Shown: positions 37,414 to 46,219 of the stretch, in pieces
Layout: every line of letters starts with the position of its first letter
Position numbering within the stretch: the first letter of the stretch is position 1
NCBI GenBank assembly: GCA_023392635.1
Contig: JAEVYS010000032.1
Coordinates: 1 to 64,000, forward strand
Direction: 5' to 3'
Length of the DNA stretch: 64,000 bases
From: Actinomycetes bacterium
GTDB lineage: Bacteria > Actinomycetota > Actinomycetes > Propionibacteriales > Propionibacteriaceae
The notes under the pieces: generated by a model
The model's database searches: none
What the model was told of the DNA's origin: nothing
What the model saw: only the letters and a program-made list of their open reading frames with translations
Position numbers and translations under genes: made by a program

Positions 37414-38745
37414 ATGTCTCATGCACGCACAGCGCGGCGCGTGCTGGCGGCGGCACTTTCGGTGAGTGCCCTGGTCGCTCTGGCCGCTTGCAGCTCAGGC
37501 GCGACCCCGTCAGCAAGCAGCACGGCCGGCGCCTCCTCGGCGACGGATTGGTCCGCAAAGGGCCCGATCAACTACGTCCAGGGCAAGGACACGTCGGGCT
37601 ATGTGCAGAAGATCATCGACAAGTGGAACGCAGCCAACGCCGACCAGAAGGTGACGCTGATCGAGCTGAGCGACAACGCCGACCAGCAGCGTCAGTCCAT
37701 GATCAACAACGCCCAGACCAAGGGCGGCTCGAACTACGACGTCCTGAGCGTCGACGTGGTGTGGACGGCGGAGTTCGCCGCGAACGGCATGCTGGCCGAA
37801 CTCCCCAAGGACCAGCTGAAGCTCGACGGCTACCTGCCGGCGGCTGTCGACGCGTCCACCTACTTCAACAAGCTCTACGCGATGCCCTCCACCTCTGACG
37901 GCGCCATGCTCTACTACCGCAAGGACCTGCTCGACGCGGCCGGCATCACCCAACCGCCGACCACGTGGGCGGAAATGGTGAAGGACTGCAAGGCCGTCCA
38001 GGACAAGAACGCCGGCATCGGCTGCTACGGCGGCCAGTTCCAGAAGTACGAGGGCCTGACCTGCAACATCGCCGAGTGGATCAACTCCGCCGGTGGACAG
38101 TTCCTCGACGCCAACGGCAAGCCCCAGGTGAACAATGACGCGGCCATGGCCGGCGTCAACGCCCTGGTCGGCTACTTCAAGGACGGGACCATCGCCAAGG
38201 AAGAACTCACCTGGCAGGAGGAGCAGAGCCGCCAGGCCTTCCAGGACGGCAAGATCGTGTTCCTGCGCAACTGGCCGTACGTGTACTCGCTGGCCAGCAA
38301 GACCGACGGTTCCTCCAAGGTCGCCGGCAAGTTCGGCATCGCCCCGATCCCCGGCCTGAACGGCCCCGGCGTGTCCACCCTCGGCGGCCACAACATGGGC
38401 ATCTCGGAGTTCTCCAAGAACAAGGGCACGGCTCTCGCCTTCATCCAGTGGTGGAACAGCGAGGAGAACCAGAAGGCCAACCTCATCCAGACCTCGAACG
38501 CACCGACCGTCGTGTCGCTGTACTCCGATGCCGAGTTGACCAAGAAGTTCCCCTACCTGCCGGTCCTGTACGCCTCGATCCAGAAGGCCCAGGCGCGGCC
38601 CAAGGTCGTCAAGTACGGTGACGCCACGCTGGCCATCCAGGACGCTGCCTACTCCGCCATCACCTATGGCGCAACCGGCAGTGGCACCGATCCGAAGGCA
38701 GCCTTCGACGCTCTGCAGACCAAGCTCAGCAGCCTGATCGGCTGA
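37414..38745 (+). CDS. Sugar ABC transporter substrate-binding lipoprotein (family 1)
   Basis: A 443-residue extracytoplasmic binding protein. The signal peptide ends in a lipobox (LVALAAC, cysteine near residue 28), then a serine/threonine-rich linker. The mature fold has INYVQGKDTSGYVQKIIDKW near 52, NYDVLSVDVVWTAEF near 108, GAMLYYRKDLLDAAGI near 163 and GGHNMGISEFSKNKGTALAF near 328. These fit the trehalose/maltose-type family of actinobacteria (LpqY/ThuE-like). The exact sugar is not established. An AGTGAGGA stands before the ATG. The permeases follow after a strong hairpin. Confidence 0.9.
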   Translation: MSHARTARRVLAAALSVSALVALAACSSGATPSASSTAGASSATDWSAKGPINYVQGKDTSGYVQKIIDKWNAANADQKVTLIELSDNADQQRQSMINNAQTKGGSNYDVLSVDVVWTAEFAANGMLAELPKDQLKLDGYLPAAVDASTYFNKLYAMPSTSDGAMLYYRKDLLDAAGITQPPTTWAEMVKDCKAVQDKNAGIGCYGGQFQKYEGLTCNIAEWINSAGGQFLDANGKPQVNNDAAMAGVNALVGYFKDGTIAKEELTWQEEQSRQAFQDGKIVFLRNWPYVYSLASKTDGSSKVAGKFGIAPIPGLNGPGVSTLGGHNMGISEFSKNKGTALAFIQWWNSEENQKANLIQTSNAPTVVSLYSDAELTKKFPYLPVLYASIQKAQARPKVVKYGDATLAIQDAAYSAITYGATGSGTDPKAAFDALQTKLSSLIG

Positions 38746-38759
38746 GCCCCGTATTCCGT

Positions 38760-38793
38760 CTCCGGCGGCGAGGTGCGAACCTCGCCGCCGGAG
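38760..38793 (+). terminator. Strong intercistronic hairpin between binding protein and permeases
   Basis: Fifteen perfect pairs (arm CTCCGGCGGCGAGGT) close on a GCGA tetraloop. No T-run follows. Such a structure commonly protects the upstream message and lets the binding protein be made in excess of the permeases. Confidence 0.6.
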
Positions 38794-38819
38794 TCATACG
38801 TCTCACAGAGGAGGAAATC

Positions 38820-39887
38820 GTGGCTCCGATTGCCGCGGTCGCCGTCCCGAAGCGTCGCAAGAACATGCTCAGTGACGGACAAGGGACTCTGGCGGCCATC
38901 CTGTTGTCGCCCACCATGCTGGTCATCCTCGTGGTGGTAGGAATCCCCATCATCATGTCGGTGCGTGAGGCGTTCTTCGCCATCCCGTCCGGCGTGGACG
39001 CGAACGGGCGAGTGTTCACAGAGGAGCAATTCGTCGGCTTCGACAACTTCACCGCGATCTTCGCCAACGGCGACATGGTGAACGCCGTCTGGGGCCCGAT
39101 GAACCGGCTCGTCAACTCGTTCCTCAACACGACGTTCTTCACCGTCGTCTGCGTCATCATCGAGACCATCCTCGGCGTCGCGATGGCGCTGATCATGGCC
39201 CGCGCCTTCAAGGGACGCGGCCTCGTGCGCGCCAGCATCCTGGTGCCGTGGGCCATCCCGACCATCGTGTCGGCCATGATGTGGAAGCTGATCTTCGACT
39301 CCGCCGGCGTGATGAACAAGATTCTGGGCCAGACGGTCCTGTGGCTCGGCGACGGTCCGCAGTCCCAGTGGGCCGTGATCATCGCCGACGTGTGGAAGAC
39401 CGCCCCGTTCATCGGCCTGCTGACCCTCGCGGGCCTGCAGACCATCCCGTCGGACGTCTACGAGGCGGCCAGGGTGGACGGCGCGAACGCCTGGCAGCAG
39501 TTCACCAGGATCACGCTGCCGATGGTCAAGCCGGCGCTGGTGGTGGCTGTGCTCTTCCGCACCCTCGACACGCTCCGCATGTTCGACCTGCCCTTCGGCA
39601 TGATCGGCCCGTCCAAGTACTCGGTCGAGACCATGTCGATGTTCTCCTACCAGGAGGCGCGCAACCTGCGCTACGGCCCGGCGGCGGCGTACGCCATCAT
39701 CCTCTTCCTCTACCTCGTCCTGATCGCCTTCCTCTTCGTGTCACTGCTCGGCGCCGATGTCGTCGGTGACGAGGAACTGAAGGCGGTCTCCGCCCAGCGC
39801 AAGCGTCAGAAGGTCGCGGCCAAGGCGGCCGGCCGGCCCACGACGCCCACCAGAACCACGATCACGAGTGGGGAGTCAGCGACATGA
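38820..39887 (+). CDS. Sugar ABC transporter permease, MalF/SugA type
   Basis: A 355-residue inner-membrane subunit with six helices; the first runs from about residue 25 to 45. The EAA coupling loop reads YEAARVDGANAWQQFTRITL near 220. A long, basic cytoplasmic tail (QRKRQKVAAKAAGRPTTPTR) is unusual for the family. The GTG start follows GAGGAGG. It overlaps the next gene by ATGA. It forms the channel with the MalG-type partner; no ATPase gene is in this operon, so a shared MsiK-like ATPase encoded elsewhere is likely, as in other actinobacteria. Confidence 0.92.
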   Translation: MAPIAAVAVPKRRKNMLSDGQGTLAAILLSPTMLVILVVVGIPIIMSVREAFFAIPSGVDANGRVFTEEQFVGFDNFTAIFANGDMVNAVWGPMNRLVNSFLNTTFFTVVCVIIETILGVAMALIMARAFKGRGLVRASILVPWAIPTIVSAMMWKLIFDSAGVMNKILGQTVLWLGDGPQSQWAVIIADVWKTAPFIGLLTLAGLQTIPSDVYEAARVDGANAWQQFTRITLPMVKPALVVAVLFRTLDTLRMFDLPFGMIGPSKYSVETMSMFSYQEARNLRYGPAAAYAIILFLYLVLIAFLFVSLLGADVVGDEELKAVSAQRKRQKVAAKAAGRPTTPTRTTITSGESAT

Positions 39888-40819
39888 CGACCGCAACCGC
39901 AACCGCAAACGCGACCGCCGGTCAGGCGCGGGTCTCGGCGGCCGAGCTGGCCGTCCTCAACAAGCCGAGCCGCGACGGGAAGTGGTGGCTCGGCAAGACC
40001 GGCATCGTCCTCGGGATGGCGTTCATCATCCTGTACTGCATCCTGCCGTTCTACTGGATGATCATCTCGGCCTTCCGGCTGCCGACGATGGGCCAGAGCA
40101 CCGACTTCTGGCCCAACCCGGCCTCGCTGGAGAACTTCCAGGCGGTGTTCAGCCCGGTCAACAACTTCGGACGCTCGCTGCTCAACTCGGCGATCGTGTC
40201 GGTGAGCACGACGCTGCTGACGCTGCTGTTCGGCATCATCGCCGCCTACGCCCTGGCCCGCCTGCGGTTCTGGGCGAAGGGGCTCGTGCTGAGCATCATC
40301 ATCGGCTGCTCGATGTTCCCCGGCATCACGTTGCTGGTGCCGCTGCTGAAGATGTTCAGCGGCTACTACACGTGGTTCCCGAACTGGATGAACAGCTACC
40401 AGGCGCTGATCGTGCCGTCGCTGTCCTTCGGCCTGCCGCTGTGCGTGTGGAACCTGACCGCGTTCTTCCGCCAGCTGCCGGTCGAGCTCGAGCAGGCAGC
40501 CATGGTCGACGGCTGCACGCCCGGCCAGGCCTTCCGGATCATCATCCTCCCGCTGGCCGCCCCGGGCGTGTTCACCACGGCGATCCTCACCTTCATCGCG
40601 GTGTGGAACGAGTTCCTGATCGCCTACACGTTCAACCAGGACAAGGACATGAAGACCGCAACGGTGGCGATGGCGCAGTTCACCGGAAGCCTCGGCTTCA
40701 ACACACCGTACGGCTCGATCATGGCCGCCGGCGTGCTGCTCACGGTGCCGTTGCTGATCATGGTGCTGTTCTTCCAGCGCCGCATCGTCGCCGGCCTGAC
40801 CGCCGGTGGCGTCAAGTAG
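39884..40819 (+). CDS. Sugar ABC transporter permease, MalG/SugB type
   Basis: A 311-residue inner-membrane subunit with six helices after a cytoplasmic N-terminus of about 40 residues. The ISAFRLPTMGQSTDFWPNP segment near 66 is typical of the MalG side, and the coupling loop is LEQAAMVDGCTPGQAFRIII near 205. It ends with the family-type VAGLTAGGVK. Last gene of the operon; a strong hairpin follows 15 bases later. No ATPase gene accompanies it. Confidence 0.92.
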   Translation: MTTATATANATAGQARVSAAELAVLNKPSRDGKWWLGKTGIVLGMAFIILYCILPFYWMIISAFRLPTMGQSTDFWPNPASLENFQAVFSPVNNFGRSLLNSAIVSVSTTLLTLLFGIIAAYALARLRFWAKGLVLSIIIGCSMFPGITLLVPLLKMFSGYYTWFPNWMNSYQALIVPSLSFGLPLCVWNLTAFFRQLPVELEQAAMVDGCTPGQAFRIIILPLAAPGVFTTAILTFIAVWNEFLIAYTFNQDKDMKTATVAMAQFTGSLGFNTPYGSIMAAGVLLTVPLLIMVLFFQRRIVAGLTAGGVK

Positions 40820-40834
40820 CACATCGACAAACCA

Positions 40835-40868
40835 CACGAAGGCCCCGGCGAAAACCGGGGCCTTCGTG
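40835..40868 (+). terminator. Rho-independent-type hairpin ending the sugar ABC operon
   Basis: Fourteen perfect pairs (arm CACGAAGGCCCCGG) around a CGAAAA loop, 15 bases after the last stop codon. The following CATTT is a weak T-run, common for GC-rich genomes. Confidence 0.8.
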
Positions 40869-40970
40869 CATTTGCGCCCATTCGGCGCGAATTCCGCGTT
40901 TGCCCGACGAACCGGTGAGCCCATAGCATTCTGACGGGTTCATACACTTTCGTACACCAAAGGGGCTGCA

Positions 40971-41306
40971 GTGGCGCGTACCTATGTGCAGGTGGTCAAG
41001 GACGACCTGACCGGCGAGATCATCGAGGACGGCTCGTCGGAAACCATCGAATTCTCGGTCAACGGCAAGAGCTACACGATCGACCTGAGCAAGGAGAACG
41101 CGGCCGAATTCCACTCCAGCCTCGACAAGTACGTCGCCGTGGCCACCCGGGTGGGCGCACCAGTGAAGGCCCGCAAGCCCGGCAGCGTGCGCGCGGAGAA
41201 GGAGCAACTCGCCGCCATCCGGAACTGGGCGCAGGAGAACGGCTACAACATCGCCGCGCGCGGACGTATCAGCGCAGAGGTCCTGGCCGCTTACCACAAG
41301 GCCTGA
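40971..41306 (+). CDS. lsr2: Lsr2-family nucleoid-associated protein
   Basis: A 111-residue H-NS-like protein of actinobacteria that bridges AT-rich DNA and silences foreign genes. The N-terminal oligomerisation domain (VQVVKDDLTGEIIEDGS near residue 7; TIEFSVNGKSYTIDLS near 26) is followed by a basic linker. The C-terminal DNA-binding domain is IRNWAQENGYNIAARGRIS near 82, with the RGR AT-hook-like core. The GTG start has AAGGGG upstream. It is monocistronic, with an AT-richer promoter containing CATACACT about 30 bases before the start. Confidence 0.95.
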   Translation: MARTYVQVVKDDLTGEIIEDGSSETIEFSVNGKSYTIDLSKENAAEFHSSLDKYVAVATRVGAPVKARKPGSVRAEKEQLAAIRNWAQENGYNIAARGRISAEVLAAYHKA

Positions 41307-41391
41307 CGTCCCCGGACTGCGGCCGACCTGCCTCCGGGGCGGTGCCGGTCCCCAAAGGGTGTTTGCGCAGGGTTGACGTCCCGGCGCTGCG

Positions 41392-42435
41392 TCAGTGTCC
41401 GTGGCGGTGGTGCGCGTCCGGGTAGTGCTCGTGCGCATGCGTCACCGCAGGATGCGTGTGCACATGGCGGTGGCGCGCGTTCGCGGCGGCACCCCCGTCG
41501 TGTGCGTGGCCGTGATGACCGTCGTCGTGGGAGTGCCAGTGGTCATGGGTCACCTCGGCATGGGTGTGCTCGTGCACGTGCCGCTCGGTGAGGTGCAGCC
41601 AGACCCCGAGCGCCATGAGGAGGCCGGCACCCACCAGCGGCAGTGTGATCGCGTCCCCGAGTGCCACCGCGAGGCCGGCACCGAAGAACGGCGCGATGGA
41701 GAAGTAGGCTCCGGCGCGCGCGGTACCCAGATGGCGCAGCGCGACGATGAACAGCACCAGGCTCACCCCGTAGGCGAAGAACCCGACCACGAGCGCTGCG
41801 GCGAGGCTCGCTCCCACCGGCAGCCGCGAGCCGAGGGCGAAAGCGAGCGCGAGGTTCACCGGGCCGGCCACACCGCCCTTGACCGCGGCCAGCCAGGCCG
41901 CATCGTTCAGCGCAACCATCCTGGTCAGGTTGTTGTCGAGCGCCCAGCACAGGCACGCCCCCACGACGGCGAGTGAGGGCAGGACACCGCCCAGGCTCGC
42001 ACCGGTCGGGACACTCAGGAGGACGGCGCCCGCGACGATGGCGACCATTCCCAGCAGCACGCGCCGATCGACGTTCTCGGAGAACACCAGCCAGGCGAGC
42101 ACGGCGGTGAGGACGCCCTCGGCGTTCAACAGCAGCGATGCACCGGAGGCCGGCAGGTTCGCCAGTCCGGCGAGCAGCAGGACGGGGGCGAGGAGGCCGC
42201 CGAAGAACACCGCCCCCACCAGCGGACGGAGGGCGCCGGGCTCGAGCTGGACTCGCGGAGCCCGTGTGAGCAGCCGGTACAGGCCCAGTCCCACACCCGA
42301 GCCGGTGTAGAGCAACCCGGCGAGCATCCACGGGCTCACCGAGCCGAGGAGGAGCTTGGCCACCGGGGTTCCGGCCCCGAAGAGGACCGCGGAAGCCAAC
42401 GCTGCCTGGACACCTACACTGCGGAGGCTGCGCAC
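41392..42435 (-). CDS. EamA/DMT-family transporter with histidine-rich C-terminal tail
   Basis: A 347-residue membrane protein with about ten helices in two EamA repeats (ALASAVLFGAGTPVAKLLLG near 12; CLCWALDNNLTRMVALND near 165). After the last helix comes a cytoplasmic or extracytoplasmic tail of about 60 residues with roughly one histidine in three (for example HDHWHSHDDGHHGHAHDGG). The tail suggests binding of zinc, nickel or cobalt, so metal export or metal-controlled export is possible; other DMT proteins with such tails exist without a settled role. The GTG start fits the first helix. No ribosome binding site is seen, and TAGGCT lies seven bases upstream, consistent with a leaderless message. 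Confidence 0.85.
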   Translation of the reverse strand: MRSLRSVGVQAALASAVLFGAGTPVAKLLLGSVSPWMLAGLLYTGSGVGLGLYRLLTRAPRVQLEPGALRPLVGAVFFGGLLAPVLLLAGLANLPASGASLLLNAEGVLTAVLAWLVFSENVDRRVLLGMVAIVAGAVLLSVPTGASLGGVLPSLAVVGACLCWALDNNLTRMVALNDAAWLAAVKGGVAGPVNLALAFALGSRLPVGASLAAALVVGFFAYGVSLVLFIVALRHLGTARAGAYFSIAPFFGAGLAVALGDAITLPLVGAGLLMALGVWLHLTERHVHEHTHAEVTHDHWHSHDDGHHGHAHDGGAAANARHRHVHTHPAVTHAHEHYPDAHHRHGH

Positions 42436-42481
42436 GAATCCCAGCCTAGGCCAGGACGTGCCGCCGTTCGTCCGGTCGGAC

Positions 42482-43006
42482 TCAGTCGCCGAACCCGCCC
42501 CAGCACAACTCGTCGCGGTTGTGCTGGTCCTCGAGGACCAGGGCGCGCAACGCCGGAGGGATCCGCTCCCGCTGCCAGTCCCGCTCGCGCAGCCGCGCAG
42601 CCTCGGCCCCGGCCCCGGTCCCACCCGCTGCGGCCCGGGCGGCGCGGATCGCGTACGCCGCCGCACCAAGGTCGTGGGCCGCCACGTGCGCGACCGCGAC
42701 CGCCTGGCCGACCGACAGGGCGGCGAACCGCGCGGGGTCCGGCAGCCCCCGTCCCGCCGCGTTCGCCACGAACGCGATGTCGTGCGCCTGCGTCATGCGG
42801 GCCTCGCCGCGGATCCAGGCGTGGCCGACGGCGAGCGCGTCATGCGGCCGGTGGTCGCCGGGGCGCTCCGCCTCGAACAGGGGCAACACGTGCTCGGCGC
42901 ACTCCAGCGCCCACGCAGCCAGCAGGCGATGGTGCTCGTCGGTGAGGCTGCCGCCTCGTCGGATCGTGATCAGCCGGGGGTCGCGCACCGTGGGGAGGAT
43001 CGGCAT
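42482..43006 (-). CDS. Imm5-like putative immunity protein
   Basis: A 174-residue helical, alanine-rich soluble protein. LLAAWALECAEHVLPLFEAE near 30, the RPHDALAVGHAWIRGEARM block near 53, AVAVAHVAAHDLGAAAYAIR near 100 and the closing DWQRERIPPALRALVLEDQ match my recollection of the Imm5-like putative immunity family often found near polymorphic toxins. No toxin gene is nearby, so a different role is possible. The ATG was preferred to a TTG 36 bases upstream. It lies between the His-tailed transporter and a small membrane protein on the same strand. Confidence 0.6.
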   Translation of the reverse strand: MPILPTVRDPRLITIRRGGSLTDEHHRLLAAWALECAEHVLPLFEAERPGDHRPHDALAVGHAWIRGEARMTQAHDIAFVANAAGRGLPDPARFAALSVGQAVAVAHVAAHDLGAAAYAIRAARAAAGGTGAGAEAARLRERDWQRERIPPALRALVLEDQHNRDELCWGGFGD

Positions 43007-43092
43007 GCGCCCCACGCTGCCACGAGTCCGGCCGCCGGACAATCGACGGTTCCGGAACCGACCTGCGGGCGCTCAGCCCGCGTTGGCCCGCC

Positions 43093-43443
43093 TCACCAGA
43101 GGACGGCGATGAGCATGTTGACCAGTCCCAGCCCCCCGGCGGAGTGGAACAGCGGCATCGCCGGACGGCCCTTGCGCTGCCGCAGGTGGCAGATGATCGC
43201 GGAGATCGCGGCGACCAGGGCGATGAGGAGCTTCACCCCCACCTTGATGTTGTTGACCGGGAGGCCCTCCGCCTCGCGCAGCCCGACCAGGGCGATACCC
43301 GTCACCACCTGGGTGATCGCACCGGCCATGAGGAGCGTGGTGTTGAAGCCCGACCGCTGCCTCATCTGGACGAGGAAGACCCCGACGAGCGCCGTCAGTC
43401 CCAGGAAGTGTGCACAGAGCACGACCAGTCGCAGCGTTTCCAT
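43093..43443 (-). CDS. Small four-helix membrane protein, function unknown
   Basis: A 116-residue protein with four predicted helices (about residues 4-24, 36-54, 66-86 and 98-115) and a short basic loop (HLRQRKGRP). Proteins of this shape are common in actinobacteria without known function. Its start is divergent from the MFS exporter gene, and the TetR-type operator at 43527-43544 lies in the shared promoter region, so it may be co-regulated with the exporter. It ends 87 bases upstream of the Imm5-like gene on the same strand. Confidence 0.75.
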   Translation of the reverse strand: METLRLVVLCAHFLGLTALVGVFLVQMRQRSGFNTTLLMAGAITQVVTGIALVGLREAEGLPVNNIKVGVKLLIALVAAISAIICHLRQRKGRPAMPLFHSAGGLGLVNMLIAVLW

Positions 43444-43526
43444 TGTGTTCCTCTCCGTCGTTGCGAGGGCCCGCGCCCGTCTCTGCCGGGCCGGCGCTTG
43501 TGCCCCTGACCGTTGATGATAGTCTC

Positions 43527-43544
43527 TTACCGACCGTTCGGTAA
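43527..43544. promoter_or_regulatory. TetR-type operator
   Basis: TTACCGA-CCGT-TCGGTAA has perfect seven-base arms and the ACCGNNCGGT look common to TetR/AcrR sites. It lies 13 bases before the exporter start, overlapping the probable promoter. The tetR-type gene downstream in the same operon is the obvious binding partner, which would give autoregulation. Confidence 0.75.
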
Positions 43545-43556
43545 AATGGAGGCGTT

Positions 43557-44936
43557 GTGGAGAAGGGCACCCGGAACCGGGTCCTCGCAGTCCTGTTCGT
43601 CGGAGTGCTGATGGGTGCTCTCGACATCGCGATCATCGGCCCGGCGCTCCCGGCCATCCAGGCCGAGTTCGGCCTCGGTCCACGGCAACTCCCGTGGATC
43701 TTCACGATCTACGTGCTGATGCAGATGATCAGCACGCCGTTGATGGCCAAGCTGTCCGACTTCTTCGGGCGACGTGCCATCTACGTGCTCGACATCGGGT
43801 TGTTCGCAGCCGGCTCGGTCGTGGTGGCACTGTCCCACGGCACCGGCCTGTGGGTGGCACTCCTCGCGGGACGGGCCATCCAGGGCATCGGGGCCGGCGG
43901 CATCTTCCCGGTGGCCAGCGCGGTCATCGGCGACACCTTCCCTGCCGAGGAGCGAGGCCGTGCCCTCGGGCTGATCGGCGCGGTCTTCGGGCTGGCGTTC
44001 ATCGTCGGGCCGGTGCTCGGCGGGATGCTGCTCGGTTTCGGCTGGCAGTGGCTGTTCCTGCTGAACCTGCCGCTGGCCCTTGGGGTCGTCGTCGCCGGGT
44101 GGAAGCTGCTGCCCAGCACCCGTCTGCTCTCCTCCGGCCGTTTCGACCTGGCCGGAATGGTCGCGCTCGGCGTCGCGTTGGCCACGCTCACCTACGGTCT
44201 CAACGAGTTCGATCCCGACAACACCCTGTCGAGCCTGGTGCGGCCCTCGGTGTGGGTTCCGCTGACCGCGTCCGTCCTGGCCTGGGTCGCGGTCGTCCTG
44301 ATCGAACTCCGCGCCCAGAACCCGGTCTTCCCGGTCCGGCTCCTGTCCAGCCGTCAACTGGTCGTGGCGTTCGCGATCACCGCCGGCGCCGGCCTCGGCG
44401 AAGCCAGCACGGTGTTCCTGCCCCTGCTCGCGGTCCTGTCGCTGGGGGTCAGCTCATCAGTGGGCAGCTACCTGCTCCTGCCGCTGGTGGCGGCCATGGC
44501 CGTGGGTTCTCCGGTCGCCGGGCGGCTGCTGGACCGGTTCGGCTCACGGGTGGTGGTCCTGGCTGGCCTCGTCGTCATGAGCGCAGGAATGCTCGGCATC
44601 AGCCGGGCCGGCGCCTCGCTGGCGCTGTTCATCGTGTTCAGCGCCCTGATCGGCCTCGGCCTGTCCGCACTGCTCGGTGCCCCCATCCGCTACATCACCC
44701 TCAACGAGACCCGTGAGGCCGACCGGTCCGCCGCGCAGGGCATGGTCACGACCTTCACCGCCATCGGGCAGATCCTTGCGGCGGCCCTGATCGGCTCGGT
44801 CGCTGCCTCCTTCGGGACGTCGACCCAGGGCTACGACTTCGCCTTCGTGGGCATCGGGCTGGTCGGTGTGGTGCTGGCAGTGGCTAGTCTTCTGCTGAAG
44901 TCGCGGGCAGTGGAACGCGCCACGCGCACCAGCTGA
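43557..44936 (+). CDS. MFS multidrug exporter (DHA2/QacA-like)
   Basis: A 459-residue membrane protein with about fourteen helices. The N-terminal helix carries the DHA2 motif LMGALDIAIIGPALPAIQ near 18, the loop signature LSDFFGRRAIYVLD is near 68 and motif C (GAVFGLAFIVGPVLGGMLLG) is near 140. It probably exports lipophilic compounds by proton antiport. The GTG follows GGAGG. It forms an operon with the TetR-type gene 15 bases downstream, the usual arrangement for drug-induced efflux. Confidence 0.9.
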   Translation: MEKGTRNRVLAVLFVGVLMGALDIAIIGPALPAIQAEFGLGPRQLPWIFTIYVLMQMISTPLMAKLSDFFGRRAIYVLDIGLFAAGSVVVALSHGTGLWVALLAGRAIQGIGAGGIFPVASAVIGDTFPAEERGRALGLIGAVFGLAFIVGPVLGGMLLGFGWQWLFLLNLPLALGVVVAGWKLLPSTRLLSSGRFDLAGMVALGVALATLTYGLNEFDPDNTLSSLVRPSVWVPLTASVLAWVAVVLIELRAQNPVFPVRLLSSRQLVVAFAITAGAGLGEASTVFLPLLAVLSLGVSSSVGSYLLLPLVAAMAVGSPVAGRLLDRFGSRVVVLAGLVVMSAGMLGISRAGASLALFIVFSALIGLGLSALLGAPIRYITLNETREADRSAAQGMVTTFTAIGQILAAALIGSVAASFGTSTQGYDFAFVGIGLVGVVLAVASLLLKSRAVERATRTS

Positions 44937-44951
44937 AGGGACGCCGCCACC

Positions 44952-45524
44952 GTGGACCCGCTACGACAACGCCTCCTCCGCGAGACGACCCACCTCTTCG
45001 TCGAGCGCGGGTTCGACGGCACGTCGATGCGCGAGATCGCCGACGCCTGCGGCGTCACCAAGGCGTCGCTCTACTACTACTACCCGAGCAAGGCCGACCT
45101 GCTGGCCGACATCATCCGCACCTACCTGGACGCGGTGTCCTCCACGGTGGAACAGGCACGCACGGGCAGTGCAGACCCCCCCGCACAACTGCGCGCCATC
45201 GTCGCCGGGCTCTTCACGCTTCCTCCCGAGGGCCGCGCCGTGATCCGGCTCGCGATGCACGACCTGCGCCACCTCACCGAGCCGGACCGCGCCACGTTCG
45301 GTGCCGCGTACCACCAGCGGTTCCTGCAACCGATCGCCGACATCGTCGAAGCGGGCGTCGCCTCGGGCGATTTCGAGGCCCACGACCCGATGACGGTGGT
45401 CTGGGTGTTGCTCGGGATGCTGTACCCGTTCCTGTCCAGCCCGCCGAGCGCAGCCACCACGCCCCAGCTGCTGGACGACCTGCTCTCGATCCTCCTGGAC
45501 GGGCTCAACCGCCGCTCAGGATGA
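44952..45524 (+). CDS. TetR/AcrR-family repressor
   Basis: A 190-residue regulator. The N-terminal helix-turn-helix spans ETTHLFVERGFDGTSMREIA and GVTKASLYYYYPSKADLL (residues about 11-50). The C-terminal ligand domain is helical and variable. It lies directly after the exporter and most likely represses that operon through the palindrome at 43527-43544. Its 3' end overlaps the end of the convergent glycosidase remnant by nine bases. Confidence 0.92.
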   Translation: MDPLRQRLLRETTHLFVERGFDGTSMREIADACGVTKASLYYYYPSKADLLADIIRTYLDAVSSTVEQARTGSADPPAQLRAIVAGLFTLPPEGRAVIRLAMHDLRHLTEPDRATFGAAYHQRFLQPIADIVEAGVASGDFEAHDPMTVVWVLLGMLYPFLSSPPSAATTPQLLDDLLSILLDGLNRRSG

Positions 45525-45941
45525 GGCGGGACGGGAGAGCTCCTGGAAGTGGGCGTAGGCCGCATTGGGGCGCCGCTCCAAGCGGTTGTCCGGCCCGCGG
45601 ACGAGATCGACCAGCCCGAAGCCGATGTGGAAGTCGTCCAGGGGACGGGTGTCGAAGCGGTACTCCCACTCGAACATGTCGAGCATCGGGAACCAGAACG
45701 CCGCGACGAGGTCGACGCCCTCGGCCCGCAACTCGCCCACTCCTGAGGCCAGGTCGTCCAGCCAGGCGATCTTCTCCGCGACGTCCGGGGTCGGGCGCGA
45801 CGTCTCCGTGATCGCGAGCGGCAGCCCGTGGCGCGCGTGGTACGCGCGCACCTGCTCCAGCAGGCCGTCGCGGCCGGCCTCCACCGGGCGGGTGCGCCCG
45901 GACACCGGGTCGAACTCCTGGCGGGTGAAGCCGGGACGCAC
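45516..45941 (-). pseudogene. 3' remnant of a family-1-like glycosidase gene
   Basis: A 141-codon open stretch resembling only the C-terminal third of a (beta/alpha)8 glycosidase: GLPLAITETSRPTPD holds the likely nucleophile glutamate, and AAFWFPMLDMFEWEYRFDTR follows. A stop codon lies directly upstream in frame, and no N-terminal TIM-barrel part is present. The break coincides with the beginning of the oppositely oriented glycosidase remnant, so both genes lost their 5' parts in one event. Codon usage still looks normal, suggesting recent loss. Confidence 0.7.
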
Positions 45942-45943
45942 CG

Positions 45944-46219
45944 GTGGTGCTCAGCGAGTTCGGGGGGATCGCCTACGTGACCACCCAGGACGGGGAGGCG
46001 TGGGGCGACTCCAGCGCCTCCGACGCCACCGCGTTCGAGGACAAGCTCTGCGCGCTCGTCACGGCCGTCCGGCAGAGTGCCCCGCTGGCCGGTTTCTGCT
46101 ACACCCAGCTCACCGACACCCGGCAGGAGGCGAACGGCCTGTGTGACGACCGGCGTCGCCCGAAGCTGCCGGTGGCGACCATCCGCCGGATCATCGCGCA
46201 GGAGCCGGCGGCTACCTGA
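45944..46219 (+). pseudogene. 3' remnant of a family 2 glycosidase gene
   Basis: A 91-codon stretch matching only the end of a GH2 beta-galactosidase/glucuronidase-like catalytic domain: VVLSEFGGIAYVTTQD carries the nucleophile glutamate, LAGFCYTQLTDTRQEANGL the conserved C-terminal block, and RRPKLPVATIRRII the final helix. Typical proteins are 600 or more residues. The truncated side touches the truncated side of the minus-strand remnant. Its end overlaps the DUF1097 gene by eight bases. Confidence 0.75.
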
